A stretch of DNA of 64,000 nt from Anaerotignum faecicola (GCF_003865035.1 NZ_BHVZ01000002.1:62001-126000); one strand, 5' to 3'; positions 18,584 through 26,754 are shown, counted from the first letter of the stretch. Numbers and translations: made by a program. The notes: a model not told the origin generated them from the sequence alone.

Positions 18584-18634
18584 GTTAAGAGTATAGAGGA
18601 GAAAGGTTAAATGAAAAATCATACTTTTGTTAAA
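18584..18634 (-). promoter_or_regulatory. pstS promoter with candidate phosphate boxes
   Basis: A -10 TATACT lies at 18595-18590 without a good -35, as expected for an activator-dependent promoter. GTTAA (TTAAC on the minus strand) recurs at 18584, 18606 and 18629, spaced 22 and 23 bp, about two helical turns. This resembles PhoP/PhoB boxes. The assignment is inferred from position and periodicity. Confidence 0.55.
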
Positions 18635-18777
18635 TCTATGCAAAATCTGCAATCAATTTTTTCAATCGGAATCTTTTCTTATTTGCAATTTTAGGAACAT
18701 TGACTTTTAAAAATGAACATGATAGTATGAAATCAGTTTCCGAAAAAATACAATTCCAAGCGGAAATTTCCGGTAAA

Positions 18778-18783
18778 TATAAT
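18778..18783 (+). promoter_or_regulatory. Probable -10 box of EamA transporter gene
   Basis: TATAAT at 18778-18783 with a weak -35 (TTCCAA, 18-bp spacer) ahead of the plus-strand transporter gene. Confidence 0.4.
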
Positions 18784-18810
18784 GTAGTAATTTTTTTATA
18801 GGGTGATTGC

Positions 18811-19734
18811 ATGAGAATCAAAAGCAAAGTATGGATTGGGTCTGTTTTCTGTATTCTGAGTGCCTGTCTTTGGGGCGTTTCGGGTGCCGTTGGGCAATAT
18901 CTTTTCAATCAGGCAGGCATTTCGCCGGAATGGCTCGTTTCTGCGCGCTGTCTGTTGACAGGGCTGCTGCTTCTGGTGTTTTATCAGGTGAAGCACGGCG
19001 GTGTTTTTTCCATCTGGATGGATAAGCAGGATAGAATCGGCATCATCATCTTTGCGCTGGGCGGCATGCTTTTCATGCAGTATGGCTATTTTGCCGCCAT
19101 TGCCCATTCCAATGCCGCAACCGCAACCGTTCTGCAATATACCGCGCCGATTCTGATTGTGGTCTATCTGGCATTTCGGGAGAAAAAACTGCCGACAAAG
19201 CTGGAATGTATCGCCGTTTTCGGCTGTCTGGTCGGGACAATCCTTCTGGCAACGCATGGCAATCTGAAAAGCCTGAGCCTTTCGCCGCAGGCATTATTCT
19301 GGGGGGCGCTTTCCTCCCTTGCGCTTGCGTTTTATACGGTTTATCCTGTGCGCCTTCTGGCAAAATATGATGCAATGCTTCTGATTGGGTGGTCGATGCT
19401 GGTTCTGAGCTTTGTGATGCACTTCGTACACCCCTCTTGGGACTTCGCAGGCAGCTGGAACACCTCCACCTTGCTGGCAATGGTTTTCATCGTCATCTTC
19501 GGCACAACCGTCCCCTATCTGATGTTCCTCAATGGCGTAAAATACATCGGACCCACCAAAAGCAGCCTTTATGCCTCCGCAGAGCCGCTGGCATCCACGG
19601 TTGTTTCCGTTGTGTGGCTCAAGGTTCATCTGGAATTTATTGATTATATCGGTTTTGTTTTCATCGTTGCGGCGGTGCTGCTGCTTTCCTTCGTGAATCC
19701 ACCGCAGGAAGAAAAGCCGAAAGAAACTTCATAA
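18811..19734 (+). CDS. EamA/DMT-family transporter
   Basis: The 307-residue protein has ten predicted membrane helices formed by two EamA repeats (first about 12-140, second about 155-295), with LTGLLLLVFYQ and YASAEPLASTVVSVVWLKVHLE segments typical of the family. It is an inner-membrane exporter of metabolites or amino acids; the substrate is unknown. It is a monocistronic plus-strand gene between two minus-strand operons and ends at a bidirectional terminator. Confidence 0.9.
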   Translation: MRIKSKVWIGSVFCILSACLWGVSGAVGQYLFNQAGISPEWLVSARCLLTGLLLLVFYQVKHGGVFSIWMDKQDRIGIIIFALGGMLFMQYGYFAAIAHSNAATATVLQYTAPILIVVYLAFREKKLPTKLECIAVFGCLVGTILLATHGNLKSLSLSPQALFWGALSSLALAFYTVYPVRLLAKYDAMLLIGWSMLVLSFVMHFVHPSWDFAGSWNTSTLLAMVFIVIFGTTVPYLMFLNGVKYIGPTKSSLYASAEPLASTVVSVVWLKVHLEFIDYIGFVFIVAAVLLLSFVNPPQEEKPKETS

Positions 19735-19745
19735 ACGCACACAAA

Positions 19746-19769
19746 AAAGCCTCTGTTGCAGAGGCTTTT
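19746..19769. terminator. Bidirectional terminator
   Basis: AAAGCCTCTG pairs with CAGAGGCTTT around a TTG loop, with T's on both sides. It serves the converging EamA gene and the BlaI/M56 operon. Confidence 0.85.
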
Positions 19770-19771
19770 AT

Positions 19772-20443
19772 TTATGCTGTTTCTGTTGTTTCTGCTGTTT
19801 CTGTCTGCTTTTTCTCCTGCTTCTGCACCTCCTCCTTCAAAAAGGAGAGATACACGATGCACGCAAGATAGAACACCACATAGCCGCCAAAGAGCAGAAT
19901 TCCCCAGCCGCCGATGCGCTCCGCCCCCTGCACCGCGGCGTAAAGATAGAGCGTCAGCTCTGCCAGAAGCACAAGGCTTCGGCTGCGGCAAATGCCCTGT
20001 ATCGTCTTTTCCTCGCCGCCCTCAACCATGCCAATCTCCGCCGCCGCAGTCAGTATGATATACATAAAATACATGCGGATGCAGAGAATGAAAATCCCGA
20101 CATAGCCCATGATGAGGTCATAAAACGGCAGCATGCCGCCGATGTAATTCATCACAACCATTGCAACCTCATACCCAAGCATGATCTGCCCGAAGGTGCG
20201 GATACGTTCTATACCTTTCACTTTTCCCGTGAGCATTGCCACCGCGCCAAGCATGCTCATCCAGCCGACAAAATCGGGGGCAATATCGAAGCCAAAGATA
20301 TAAATATCAATCAGAAACAGCAGCATTGCCGTACGGATATTGCCGAGGGCTTCACTTGTTTTCCGCTCCTGCGTTGTTGTTTCCTGTACTTCTTTTTCCT
20401 GTGTTATTTCCTTTTGTAGGATTGTTTCCTGCATCCAATGCAC
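19772..20443 (-). CDS. Uncharacterised membrane protein at end of BlaI/M56 operon
   Basis: Not assigned to a known family. The protein (up to 223 residues) has a polar Gln/Glu/Thr-rich N-terminus (about 35 residues), five or so hydrophobic helices (FLIDIYIFGFDI, FVGWMSMLGAVAML, LIMGYVGIFILCIRMYFMYI, LVLLAELTLYLY, ILLFGGYVVFYLACIVYL) and a charged Lys/Glu/Thr tail. The start is either GTG at 20443 or ATG at 20434; GAAGGGGGG upstream fits the ATG better. Either way it overlaps the 3' end of the M56 gene by 83-92 bp in another frame. It is probably cotranscribed with blaI and the M56 gene. Confidence 0.7.
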   Translation of the reverse strand: MHWMQETILQKEITQEKEVQETTTQERKTSEALGNIRTAMLLFLIDIYIFGFDIAPDFVGWMSMLGAVAMLTGKVKGIERIRTFGQIMLGYEVAMVVMNYIGGMLPFYDLIMGYVGIFILCIRMYFMYIILTAAAEIGMVEGGEEKTIQGICRSRSLVLLAELTLYLYAAVQGAERIGGWGILLFGGYVVFYLACIVYLSFLKEEVQKQEKKQTETAETTETA

Positions 20444-22439
20444 CCCCCTTCAACGGAATCGTTTCCAGTAATTCCTTATGATTCGTATACAGCCGCACCT
20501 CGTAGGGCGTTTCCAGACGGGCAAAGGCATCCGCCAGATTGTCGCTGTCCTCTCCTTCCGCAAAGGAAATTCTGCCGTCCCAATCCTCGTCTGTGCTGAT
20601 AATCTCCCATGCCACGCCCGCGGAGCTGCTGCCGCCGCTACCAACCACAAAGCTGTCGATGCTCTCCCAATACTCGTCCTCTTTCATCTCCTGCGGACAA
20701 GCAATCGCAACCAATACGTTCTGCTTTTCTCTTAACGCCGTGCCCGTGTATTCCAGATAGGCGGCGTGGGTCGCAAACGGCGCAAGCGTATCATTGAACT
20801 GCATCTCCTGATTTATGCCAAGCAGACTATTCATCACATCGTTGCTGCCGAAAAGGAAGCCCCACTGCCGACAATACGCCGCATCCGCGACCCTCCAGTC
20901 GCCGACCTGCCGATAGCTGCCCTGCGCCATTTCCTCCTCCAGCTTATATATCCCATAGTTCACAGTGCCGTAGATATCAAAAGCCCTGCTTTCGTCCTCC
21001 AGAAGCGCAATCGACCAGTTCCCCTTCGTCTCCTCAAAAATACGGAAGTGCAGGAAATGCTGGGTGACCGATTTCTCCGCCGAAAGCTCATTGACCTGCA
21101 TAATCCCGTCCATCGAGCCGTCCGCCTGCTCATCCAGCAGATAAAAATCCTCCATCTCCATGGAATCATAGAAGCGATATGTATAGTCCGCCTTTGTCCC
21201 GGAATCCAGACGGGCATGATAGGTGTCCTCCGCCGCTTTGTATTCCGCAAGCGCCCAATCCCGATAGGTGTCAAATTCCTCCTGCGGCACGGTCAGCGCA
21301 AGCTTCGCCAGATCTCGTTCCTCAAATGCTTCATAAAGAATCGAAATTGCCATTTCCGCCGAGGGAATCTCGAAATAGCGCGCATCCTCCAGTGTCAGCC
21401 GCAAGTCCTCCGCCGTTTCCACCTTGGAGGTATCGAAATATTGGGGCTGATAGGCAAAGCTGACCGAAGCAAGGCAAAGCACCACCGTAATACACGCCGT
21501 TGCAAAGGCTGCCCCCTTTGGCACACGCCCGAAATCCGCAATTCGCCCGATGCGCGTTTTGATATTCCTCGCGCCGTTCGCCATAGAGGTTGTCCCGATG
21601 CGGCTCGCACAGCGGCTGTCCGCCATATCAAGCAGGAGCATCCCGTATTCCCGTTTTTCCTCACCGCACAGCTTTTCCAATGCACGCTGGTCGCAAAGAG
21701 CCTCGCTGTCGTTGCGGATGATGCGGCACAGCCAATAAACAAACGGATTGAACCAGTTGAGCGCCTGCAACAGATGCAGCAGGAAATTCACCAATACATC
21801 ATGATGCTTCAAATGCAGCATTTCATGCAGCAGCACCTTTTCATCAATCGTTTCTGCCATGCTTTCCGGCACAACCAGAATCGGGCGCACCATGCCGCAG
21901 AGAAACGGCGTTTCGATTCCCTTGCAGATACGCACGCTTTTCTGTGCGGGAAGGTCATATTTTTCCGCCGTTTTTCTGATTTTCTCCCGTAAGGAGGGCG
22001 TTGCCGCCGCCCCCTTGCGAATTTCGAGCCGTAGCCTTGCATACAGCAGTGCATCATACAGCAAAACTGCCGCCACCCCTGCCAGATAGACCGCAAATAG
22101 CCTATCCGTCAGCGACCATGCGGAAAACGGCATTTTTTTCAGCAGAGAAACCTCGCCGCCGCCCATCCCAAAGGGCGTGGATAACAGCGAATTCCGCCCC
22201 AGCTCCACCGCCGCACGCAGACGCTTCATCCATGAGACCCAAAGCGTATTCAGCGCAAAGCCTGTCGAAAAAAGCCGCAGATTTTCGGGCAGAATGGCGC
22301 GCACCAGAAGCACCAGCCACACCAGATAATGCCATCTTGCGGAAAGCTTATCCCGAAACAGCCGCTTGAAAAGCACAAGCATCAGTCCCGTCAGCGTAAT
22401 GCCGAGGGTAAAATACAGAACTGTCCATAGATTCGTCAT
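20352..22439 (-). CDS. BlaR1/MecR1-like M56 metalloprotease sensor
   Basis: The 695-residue membrane protein has N-terminal helices, a cytosolic zinc-protease domain with HEMLH (in VLLHEMLHLKHHD) and the following helix LLQALNWFNPFVYWLCR, and a fourth helix near residue 330. In BlaR1 this domain is activated to relieve BlaI repression. The C-terminal 350 residues are an extracytoplasmic domain with no SxxK, SxN or KTG penicillin-binding motifs, so the ligand is not evidently a beta-lactam. It ends in a low-complexity Asn/Gly/Thr tail. The start at 22439 overlaps the blaI stop (ATGA) and has GGAGGGG upstream. Confidence 0.88.
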   Translation of the reverse strand: MTNLWTVLYFTLGITLTGLMLVLFKRLFRDKLSARWHYLVWLVLLVRAILPENLRLFSTGFALNTLWVSWMKRLRAAVELGRNSLLSTPFGMGGGEVSLLKKMPFSAWSLTDRLFAVYLAGVAAVLLYDALLYARLRLEIRKGAAATPSLREKIRKTAEKYDLPAQKSVRICKGIETPFLCGMVRPILVVPESMAETIDEKVLLHEMLHLKHHDVLVNFLLHLLQALNWFNPFVYWLCRIIRNDSEALCDQRALEKLCGEEKREYGMLLLDMADSRCASRIGTTSMANGARNIKTRIGRIADFGRVPKGAAFATACITVVLCLASVSFAYQPQYFDTSKVETAEDLRLTLEDARYFEIPSAEMAISILYEAFEERDLAKLALTVPQEEFDTYRDWALAEYKAAEDTYHARLDSGTKADYTYRFYDSMEMEDFYLLDEQADGSMDGIMQVNELSAEKSVTQHFLHFRIFEETKGNWSIALLEDESRAFDIYGTVNYGIYKLEEEMAQGSYRQVGDWRVADAAYCRQWGFLFGSNDVMNSLLGINQEMQFNDTLAPFATHAAYLEYTGTALREKQNVLVAIACPQEMKEDEYWESIDSFVVGSGGSSSAGVAWEIISTDEDWDGRISFAEGEDSDNLADAFARLETPYEVRLYTNHKELLETIPLKGGALDAGNNPTKGNNTGKRSTGNNNAGAENK

Positions 22440-22792
22440 ACGTCCATCCCCTCCAGAAGCTGCTTCAGCATTGCCTTCTCCTTCTCCGTCAGCCTGCCCT
22501 CCTCCACGAACGCCGCCACCAGTTTTCCTGCCGAGCCATGATAGACCTTGTTCAGAAAGCTTTCCTCCTCCTGTCTCACACATTCCTCGCGCCCGATGAC
22601 TGCCGCATACCGCTTCGGGCTGCCCTCTGCCGCCACCAGTCCCTTATGCTCCAGACGGCTCAGAAAGGTATACACCGTGTTTTTGTTCCACCCCTCCGTC
22701 AGGGCATCCATCACCTCGCTTTGCGTGGCTGTGCCCTTCTCCCAGAGAATTTCCATCACCTTCCATTCGCTGTCGGAAATTTTGTAATCCAT
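22436..22792 (-). CDS. BlaI/MecI-family transcriptional repressor
   Basis: The 118-residue winged-helix repressor opens with ISDSEWKVMEILWEKG and contains the recognition region LTEGWNKNTVYTFLSRLEHKGLV, both typical of BlaI/MecI/CopY. It binds TACA-N2-TGTA operators, two of which lie in its own promoter, implying autoregulation. It is the first gene of a repressor-sensor-membrane protein operon. The cleavage-site region in the second domain is not identifiable with certainty. Confidence 0.93.
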   Translation of the reverse strand: MDYKISDSEWKVMEILWEKGTATQSEVMDALTEGWNKNTVYTFLSRLEHKGLVAAEGSPKRYAAVIGREECVRQEEESFLNKVYHGSAGKLVAAFVEEGRLTEKEKAMLKQLLEGMDV

Positions 22793-22812
22793 ATCCAGTC
22801 CCCCCTTCTAGC

Positions 22813-22865
22813 CTACAGCTGTAGTCCTTTTCTTTTATACTACAAGTGTAGTCCGATTCTGTCAA
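22813..22865 (-). promoter_or_regulatory. blaI promoter with two BlaI-type operators
   Basis: Minus strand: TTGACA (22865-22860), 17-bp spacer, TAGTAT (22842-22837). Palindrome CTACAAGTGTAG (22840-22851) overlaps spacer and -10; palindrome CTACAGCTGTAG (22813-22824) lies just past the start point. Centres are 27 bp apart. Both match the TACA-N2-TGTA core bound by BlaI/MecI. Confidence 0.85.
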
Positions 22866-22880
22866 GCAAATTTTTGTAAT

Positions 22881-22905
22881 AAAAAAAGACCGTCGAAACG
22901 GTCTT
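22881..22905 (-). terminator. Terminator of small membrane-protein gene
   Basis: AAGACCGT (22886-22893) pairs with ACGGTCTT (22898-22905) with loop CGAA, followed on the minus strand by at least six T's. Confidence 0.9.
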
Positions 22906-22909
22906 ACTC

Positions 22910-23110
22910 TCATCCTGCTGTGATATGTCCCTTCATCAGAAGGAAAATCAGAAACAGACAGCAGACAAACACAAGGCACCAGCCGAGGATGCCCCGCGCC
23001 CTTTTCCGAAGCTGTATGCCGTAAACGAAGGCAATGCCCGAAAACAACGCCGCAATCCACGCAAGCAACAGTAAAATGATATATAGCACCTTTGGCAGGA
23101 TAATTTCCAT
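22910..23110 (-). CDS. Small two-helix membrane protein
   Basis: This 66-residue protein is not assigned to a family. It starts MEIILPKVLYIILLLLAWIA, followed by a second helix GWCLVFVCCLFLIFLLM, separated by a basic loop with RKRARG. The ATG at 23110 has AAGGGAG five bases upstream; longer open frames run into the tandem repeat and are not credible. A strong terminator follows the stop codon. It lies between the BlaI operon promoter and the structured repeat array. Confidence 0.65.
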   Translation of the reverse strand: MEIILPKVLYIILLLLAWIAALFSGIAFVYGIQLRKRARGILGWCLVFVCCLFLIFLLMKGHITAG

Positions 23111-23150
23111 ACGAACTCCCTTCGTCTTTTCTCTGATGGTTTCCAAGAGA

Positions 23151-23307
23151 TATTTTACCATGTTTGCAGGGGAAGAAAGCAGCTGCGAAGCAGATATTTT
23201 CTTCCGCAAGGCATGGTATGAGCAGGCTATGCCTGCGAATCGTAGAATTTGCTGTGAAAACAGCAGATAGACGCTGTAAGCGGCTAACCCACGGATAGGT
23301 CCGTGGG
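23151..23307. repeat. Structured repeat, unit 1
   Basis: First 157-bp unit, beginning TATTTTACCATG and ending GGTCCGTGGG. It contains the CTGC-GAA-GCAG inner hairpin near 23182-23192. Confidence 0.85.
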
Positions 23308-23463
23308 TATTTTACCATGTTTGCAGGGGAAGAAAGCAGCTGCGAGCAGATATTTTCTTCCGCAAGGCATGGTATGAGCAGGCTATGCCTGCGAATCGTA
23401 GAATTTGCTGTGAAAACAGCAGATAGACGCTGTAAGCGGCTAACCCACGGATAGGTCCGTGGG
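23308..23463. repeat. Structured repeat, unit 2
   Basis: 156-bp unit. One A is missing in the loop of the CTGC/GCAG inner hairpin; the stem is kept. Confidence 0.85.
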
Positions 23464-23620
23464 TATTTTACCATGTTTGCAGGGGAAGAAAGCAACTGCG
23501 AAGCAGATATTTTCTTCCGCAAGGCATGGTATGAGCAGGCTATGCCTGCGAATCGTAGAATTTGCTGTGAAAACAGCAGATAGACGCTGTAAGCGGCTAA
23601 CCCACGGATAGGTCCGTGGG
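23464..23620. repeat. Structured repeat, unit 3
   Basis: 157-bp unit. One G-to-A change just outside the CTGC/GCAG inner stem; all other hairpins are unchanged. It is followed by TATTTTACCAT, the same sequence that precedes unit 1. Confidence 0.85.
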
Positions 23621-23680
23621 TATTTTACCATAAAAACGAAAAGAAATAAATAACCTCCACCATAAAAAATATGTAAATAA

Positions 23681-23704
23681 GGCAGAGTGATTGCTCACCC
23701 TGCC
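23681..23704 (-). terminator. Probable terminator of SLH/BIG2 surface-protein gene
   Basis: GGCAGAGTGA pairs with TCACCCTGCC (10 bp, one G-U) around TTGC, 12 nt after the stop codon. The T-tract is interrupted (TTATTT), so efficiency is uncertain. Confidence 0.55.
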
Positions 23705-23716
23705 CTTTTGCCAAAT

Positions 23717-26656
23717 TTATTTATTCTGATATGCGCGGTAAAGGAACGCCACAATCTGACCGCGTGCGCAGTCCTGATCGGGGGCAAAGAGACCGCCGCC
23801 AATGCCGCTTGCAACGCCATTTTCCACAGCCCACGCAACCGCATCCGCATAATACGCATCCGCGGAAACATCGCTGAAGCCTGCCGCTTTATTCACCTTT
23901 TCGCCAAAGGCGCGATAGAGGAAGGCAACGCTCTGCGCTCTGGTGCAGACTGCATCGGGGCTAAAGGTTGTTGCGGAGGTGCCGCTGGCAATCCCCTGCT
24001 CAACCGCCCACGCAACCGCCTTCGCGTAGTACGCATCTGCGGAAACATCAACAAAGCCGCTCATGCCCTTCGGTTCGGGAGAGCCTGCCGCACGCCACAG
24101 GAAGGTGACAATCTGCGCTCTGGTGCAGGGCAGCTTTGCGCCGAAAAGGTTCTCGCCAATGCCGCCTGTCACGCCATTTTCGCTTGCCCATTTCACCGCT
24201 TCGTAATAATAATCATCCGCGGAAACATCCGCAAAAAGCTTTTCGGGTGCAACAGGTTCGTCTGCCTGCTTCTCCGCGAAAGTTGCTTCAATCGTAACCT
24301 TGGAGGCAGGCATGGTGAAGGTATATGTGCCATCGCCGTTGTCCTTGAGGGTCAATTTGTTGCCGTTTACATCCTTCGCAACGATGTCGCCTACCTCGTA
24401 GCCCTTGTCGGGGGTAGCGGTGATGGTTACGTCACTGCCCCTTTTCGCATTTTGGGGCGTTACGCTCAAAGAACCGTTTTCTGTCTTGTCGGGCACTGTG
24501 ACAGCATATCTGGGGGTGCTGCTGCCGCCACCGCCGGAGGAGGAGGAATTGGAAGGATTGGTAACGGTTACTGCGCAAATTGCTGTTTTGCCACCTGCTG
24601 TAGCGGTAATCGTAGCATTGCCTGCCGCAACCGCCGTTACAACGCCGTTTTCTACCGTTGCAACCGCTGTATCACTGCTTTTCCAAGTCACTGCTTTGTC
24701 TGTTGCCGTTGTGGGCAATACGGTTGCCGCGAGCGTTTCCGTTGCGCCCTTTACCATAGAAAGCTGTGTTTTATTTAATGTGATGCTCTCTACAGAAATA
24801 GTTCTCGGTGTAACGGTTACTGTGCAGCTTGCAGTCTGTCCACCTACCGTAACAGTAATTTGGGTCTGTCCTTCTTTTAATGCTGTTACCGTTTTTGTTT
24901 CGGAGGTATGTCCATATACAGATGCAATTTCTGTATCTTCGACATCCCAGCTAAACTGCTGGTCGCTTGCATTTGCAGGAGAAATTGTTGCGGTAAGCTC
25001 CGCCGTTTTCCCTGCTTCAATAGAAAGAGTTTCCGGTGTCAGAGTTACGCTTGTTACAGGGATAAAGGCATAGATATATGTTCCGTTATATTCTGTTTGT
25101 TTTTTCAGCTGATAAGGACTCGAAACCGTAAAATTGTTTGCATCTGCTGTTGTTTCAATCAGTTTTCTTTCCTGATATGGCGTTGTTGCATCAGGCGCGG
25201 AAAGCTGAATTTCAACAGCGTTTGCAATCGTTGCTGTTCCTTCGATTCTGCTTACCTTAGAGCGATTATCTTCTGGTACATAAATATTTTTCCCTTTTGC
25301 CACAAAATCTTTTGTAGAGAAAGAACCGTTGATTGTCGCATTTTTCAGCGTCAGTATTCCCTGTGCGCCGAATCTTCCGCCAAGCTGAGAATTTTCCAAA
25401 GTAACATTGCTGATTACATTGTCTGCAATCTCAATGCCGCTGCCTGTGCAGTTTTTGAACTCTACATTCCCACTGCCGACAGAACTACTATAATATTTAG
25501 TAAAATTAAAATCCTTCACATTAACGGAATCAAAAGTTACAGTCATATCATCCTTTACAGCAACTTCTCTCGTTACCTGTACTGTATATTTTCCACCATC
25601 GTCACTTTTTATTGTAACATTCTTATCAAACGAAAGCGCAGTGCTCGTATAATCACTCAAAAGAATAATCGTTCCGCCATCCGCTACTTCATCGACTGCC
25701 TTACTGATGGCTTTCAGCGGTGCAGCTTTTGTATTCCCGATATTATTATTATTGCCGCTGTTTGCATTCACAAATACCGTATCCAAGAGTACTTCTTTCA
25801 CTGTACCACTTACATCAGAGATGCCATATGAACCGGAAGAAGAACGCATCACATATGGTTTTTTCACAGAAACTGTAAGTTTTAATGTACCTTTTTTTGT
25901 AAGTGTAGGGCTTACCGCACCATTATAAACAGTGTTACCATTATTTTCCCATTTGAATTTAAACGCATTCTCCAAATCTACTCCATTAACTATATTCGTA
26001 AAGGTCGGCGTAATTGTATCCCCTACGGTCATCGTCTCCGGAAGGATTACGGTCGGTTCTTTGTCGATATCTTTTACAATATTGATTCGACAGTTTGTAA
26101 GGTTTTCCTCAGGAACACAGCCATAATCCACATATGTCTGATATTCCCCCCATTTTTGGTTCTTTGCAACGATTTTCCCTGAACCTGTGGTCTGCGCTTT
26201 CCAGATACATTCGTAACTGGAAGTGATTGTAATCGTACCATTATTTTCAAATTTACCCGTAATCTTTGTTTTAGATCCGCCGATTGTAAGCGTAACGCCC
26301 TCATTCACTACGATTTTCTTATCCCCTGTAGCAATGGAACCATTGTAAGTAAAATCCGCAGTGATATCTATTTCTGTTATGCTATTATCATTATTATTGA
26401 GAGCATTTTTAAGTTCGTCGCTATTGCTAACTTTACACACAACCGTAGTAGTCTCATTCTCGCCTGTATATACAACCGTATTCTTAGTTGTATCAACAGC
26501 TTCATTCGAGCCTGTAACAGTAGCCGCACCGTTACCCGTGCTTGACTGGCTGTCAAATGCCCCCCCCTCAGATACATCCTCAGCATACGCCGCTGTCGGC
26601 AGCAATGTCAGGCACATTGCGAGCGAAAGCGTGATGCTTGCAATTCGTTTTTTCAT
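23717..26656 (-). CDS. Surface protein with BIG2 domains and three SLH domains
   Basis: The 979-residue protein has a signal peptide (MKKRIASITLSLAMCLTLL, cut near AYA-ED). Residues 60-520 are beta-rich, with a parallel beta-helix-like section. Two bacterial Ig-like group 2 domains follow (starting VTSVTLTPETLSIEAGKTA and ISVESITLNKTQLSMVKGA), then a Gly/Ser linker, a domain rich in KGYEVGDI/FTMPASKVTI (about 730-790), and three SLH repeats at the C-terminus (FADVSADDYYYEAVKWA, FVDVSADAYYAKAVAWA, FSDVSADAYYADAVAWA). SLH repeats hold proteins to secondary cell-wall polymer. It is probably an adhesin or wall component; the ligand is unknown. It is monocistronic. Confidence 0.9.
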   Translation of the reverse strand: MKKRIASITLSLAMCLTLLPTAAYAEDVSEGGAFDSQSSTGNGAATVTGSNEAVDTTKNTVVYTGENETTTVVCKVSNSDELKNALNNNDNSITEIDITADFTYNGSIATGDKKIVVNEGVTLTIGGSKTKITGKFENNGTITITSSYECIWKAQTTGSGKIVAKNQKWGEYQTYVDYGCVPEENLTNCRINIVKDIDKEPTVILPETMTVGDTITPTFTNIVNGVDLENAFKFKWENNGNTVYNGAVSPTLTKKGTLKLTVSVKKPYVMRSSSGSYGISDVSGTVKEVLLDTVFVNANSGNNNNIGNTKAAPLKAISKAVDEVADGGTIILLSDYTSTALSFDKNVTIKSDDGGKYTVQVTREVAVKDDMTVTFDSVNVKDFNFTKYYSSSVGSGNVEFKNCTGSGIEIADNVISNVTLENSQLGGRFGAQGILTLKNATINGSFSTKDFVAKGKNIYVPEDNRSKVSRIEGTATIANAVEIQLSAPDATTPYQERKLIETTADANNFTVSSPYQLKKQTEYNGTYIYAFIPVTSVTLTPETLSIEAGKTAELTATISPANASDQQFSWDVEDTEIASVYGHTSETKTVTALKEGQTQITVTVGGQTASCTVTVTPRTISVESITLNKTQLSMVKGATETLAATVLPTTATDKAVTWKSSDTAVATVENGVVTAVAAGNATITATAGGKTAICAVTVTNPSNSSSSGGGGSSTPRYAVTVPDKTENGSLSVTPQNAKRGSDVTITATPDKGYEVGDIVAKDVNGNKLTLKDNGDGTYTFTMPASKVTIEATFAEKQADEPVAPEKLFADVSADDYYYEAVKWASENGVTGGIGENLFGAKLPCTRAQIVTFLWRAAGSPEPKGMSGFVDVSADAYYAKAVAWAVEQGIASGTSATTFSPDAVCTRAQSVAFLYRAFGEKVNKAAGFSDVSADAYYADAVAWAVENGVASGIGGGLFAPDQDCARGQIVAFLYRAYQNK

Positions 26657-26725
26657 AGAGATACCTCCTTTGTTTCTTTACGTTCTTCCTTTTCCCGTTT
26701 TTCGGCATTCTTCTTGCCGTTTTTT

Positions 26726-26754
26726 ATTATAGACTTTTTATTTTTTCCTGTAAA
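26726..26754 (-). promoter_or_regulatory. Promoter of SLH/BIG2 surface-protein gene
   Basis: Minus strand: TTTACA (26754-26749), 17-bp spacer, TATAAT (26731-26726), about 70 nt before the start codon. Confidence 0.7.

Larger units (their letters stand above)
23151..23630. repeat. Three tandem copies of a 157-bp hairpin-rich repeat
   Basis: Units at 23151-23307 (157 bp), 23308-23463 (156 bp) and 23464-23620 (157 bp), plus a partial TATTTTACCA. Units differ by a single base deletion (unit 2) and one G-to-A change (unit 3). Each unit carries perfect hairpins GCAGGC-TAT-GCCTGC, CCCACGGA-TAGG-TCCGTGGG, GCTGT-GAAA-ACAGC and CGCT-GTA-AGCG, and a long outer stem TACCATG ... CATGGTA enclosing GGAAGAAA/TTTCTTCC. 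Minus-strand open frames through it repeat the same residues and are considered spurious. It looks like a structured RNA or a non-autonomous mobile repeat; identity unknown. Confidence 0.9.

Noticed and set aside
22801..22865. CopY-type copper operon
   Set aside because: The operators resemble the BlaI/CopY core, but no copper ATPase or metal-binding gene is present and the partner is an M56 protease.
22644..23522. Minus-strand open frame of 292 codons through the tandem repeat and blaI
   Set aside because: It repeats the same peptide from the non-coding repeat, runs out of frame through blaI and lacks a ribosome-binding site.
23151..23630. CRISPR array
   Set aside because: The repeated unit is 157 bp with no short repeat/unique spacer alternation and no cas genes nearby.
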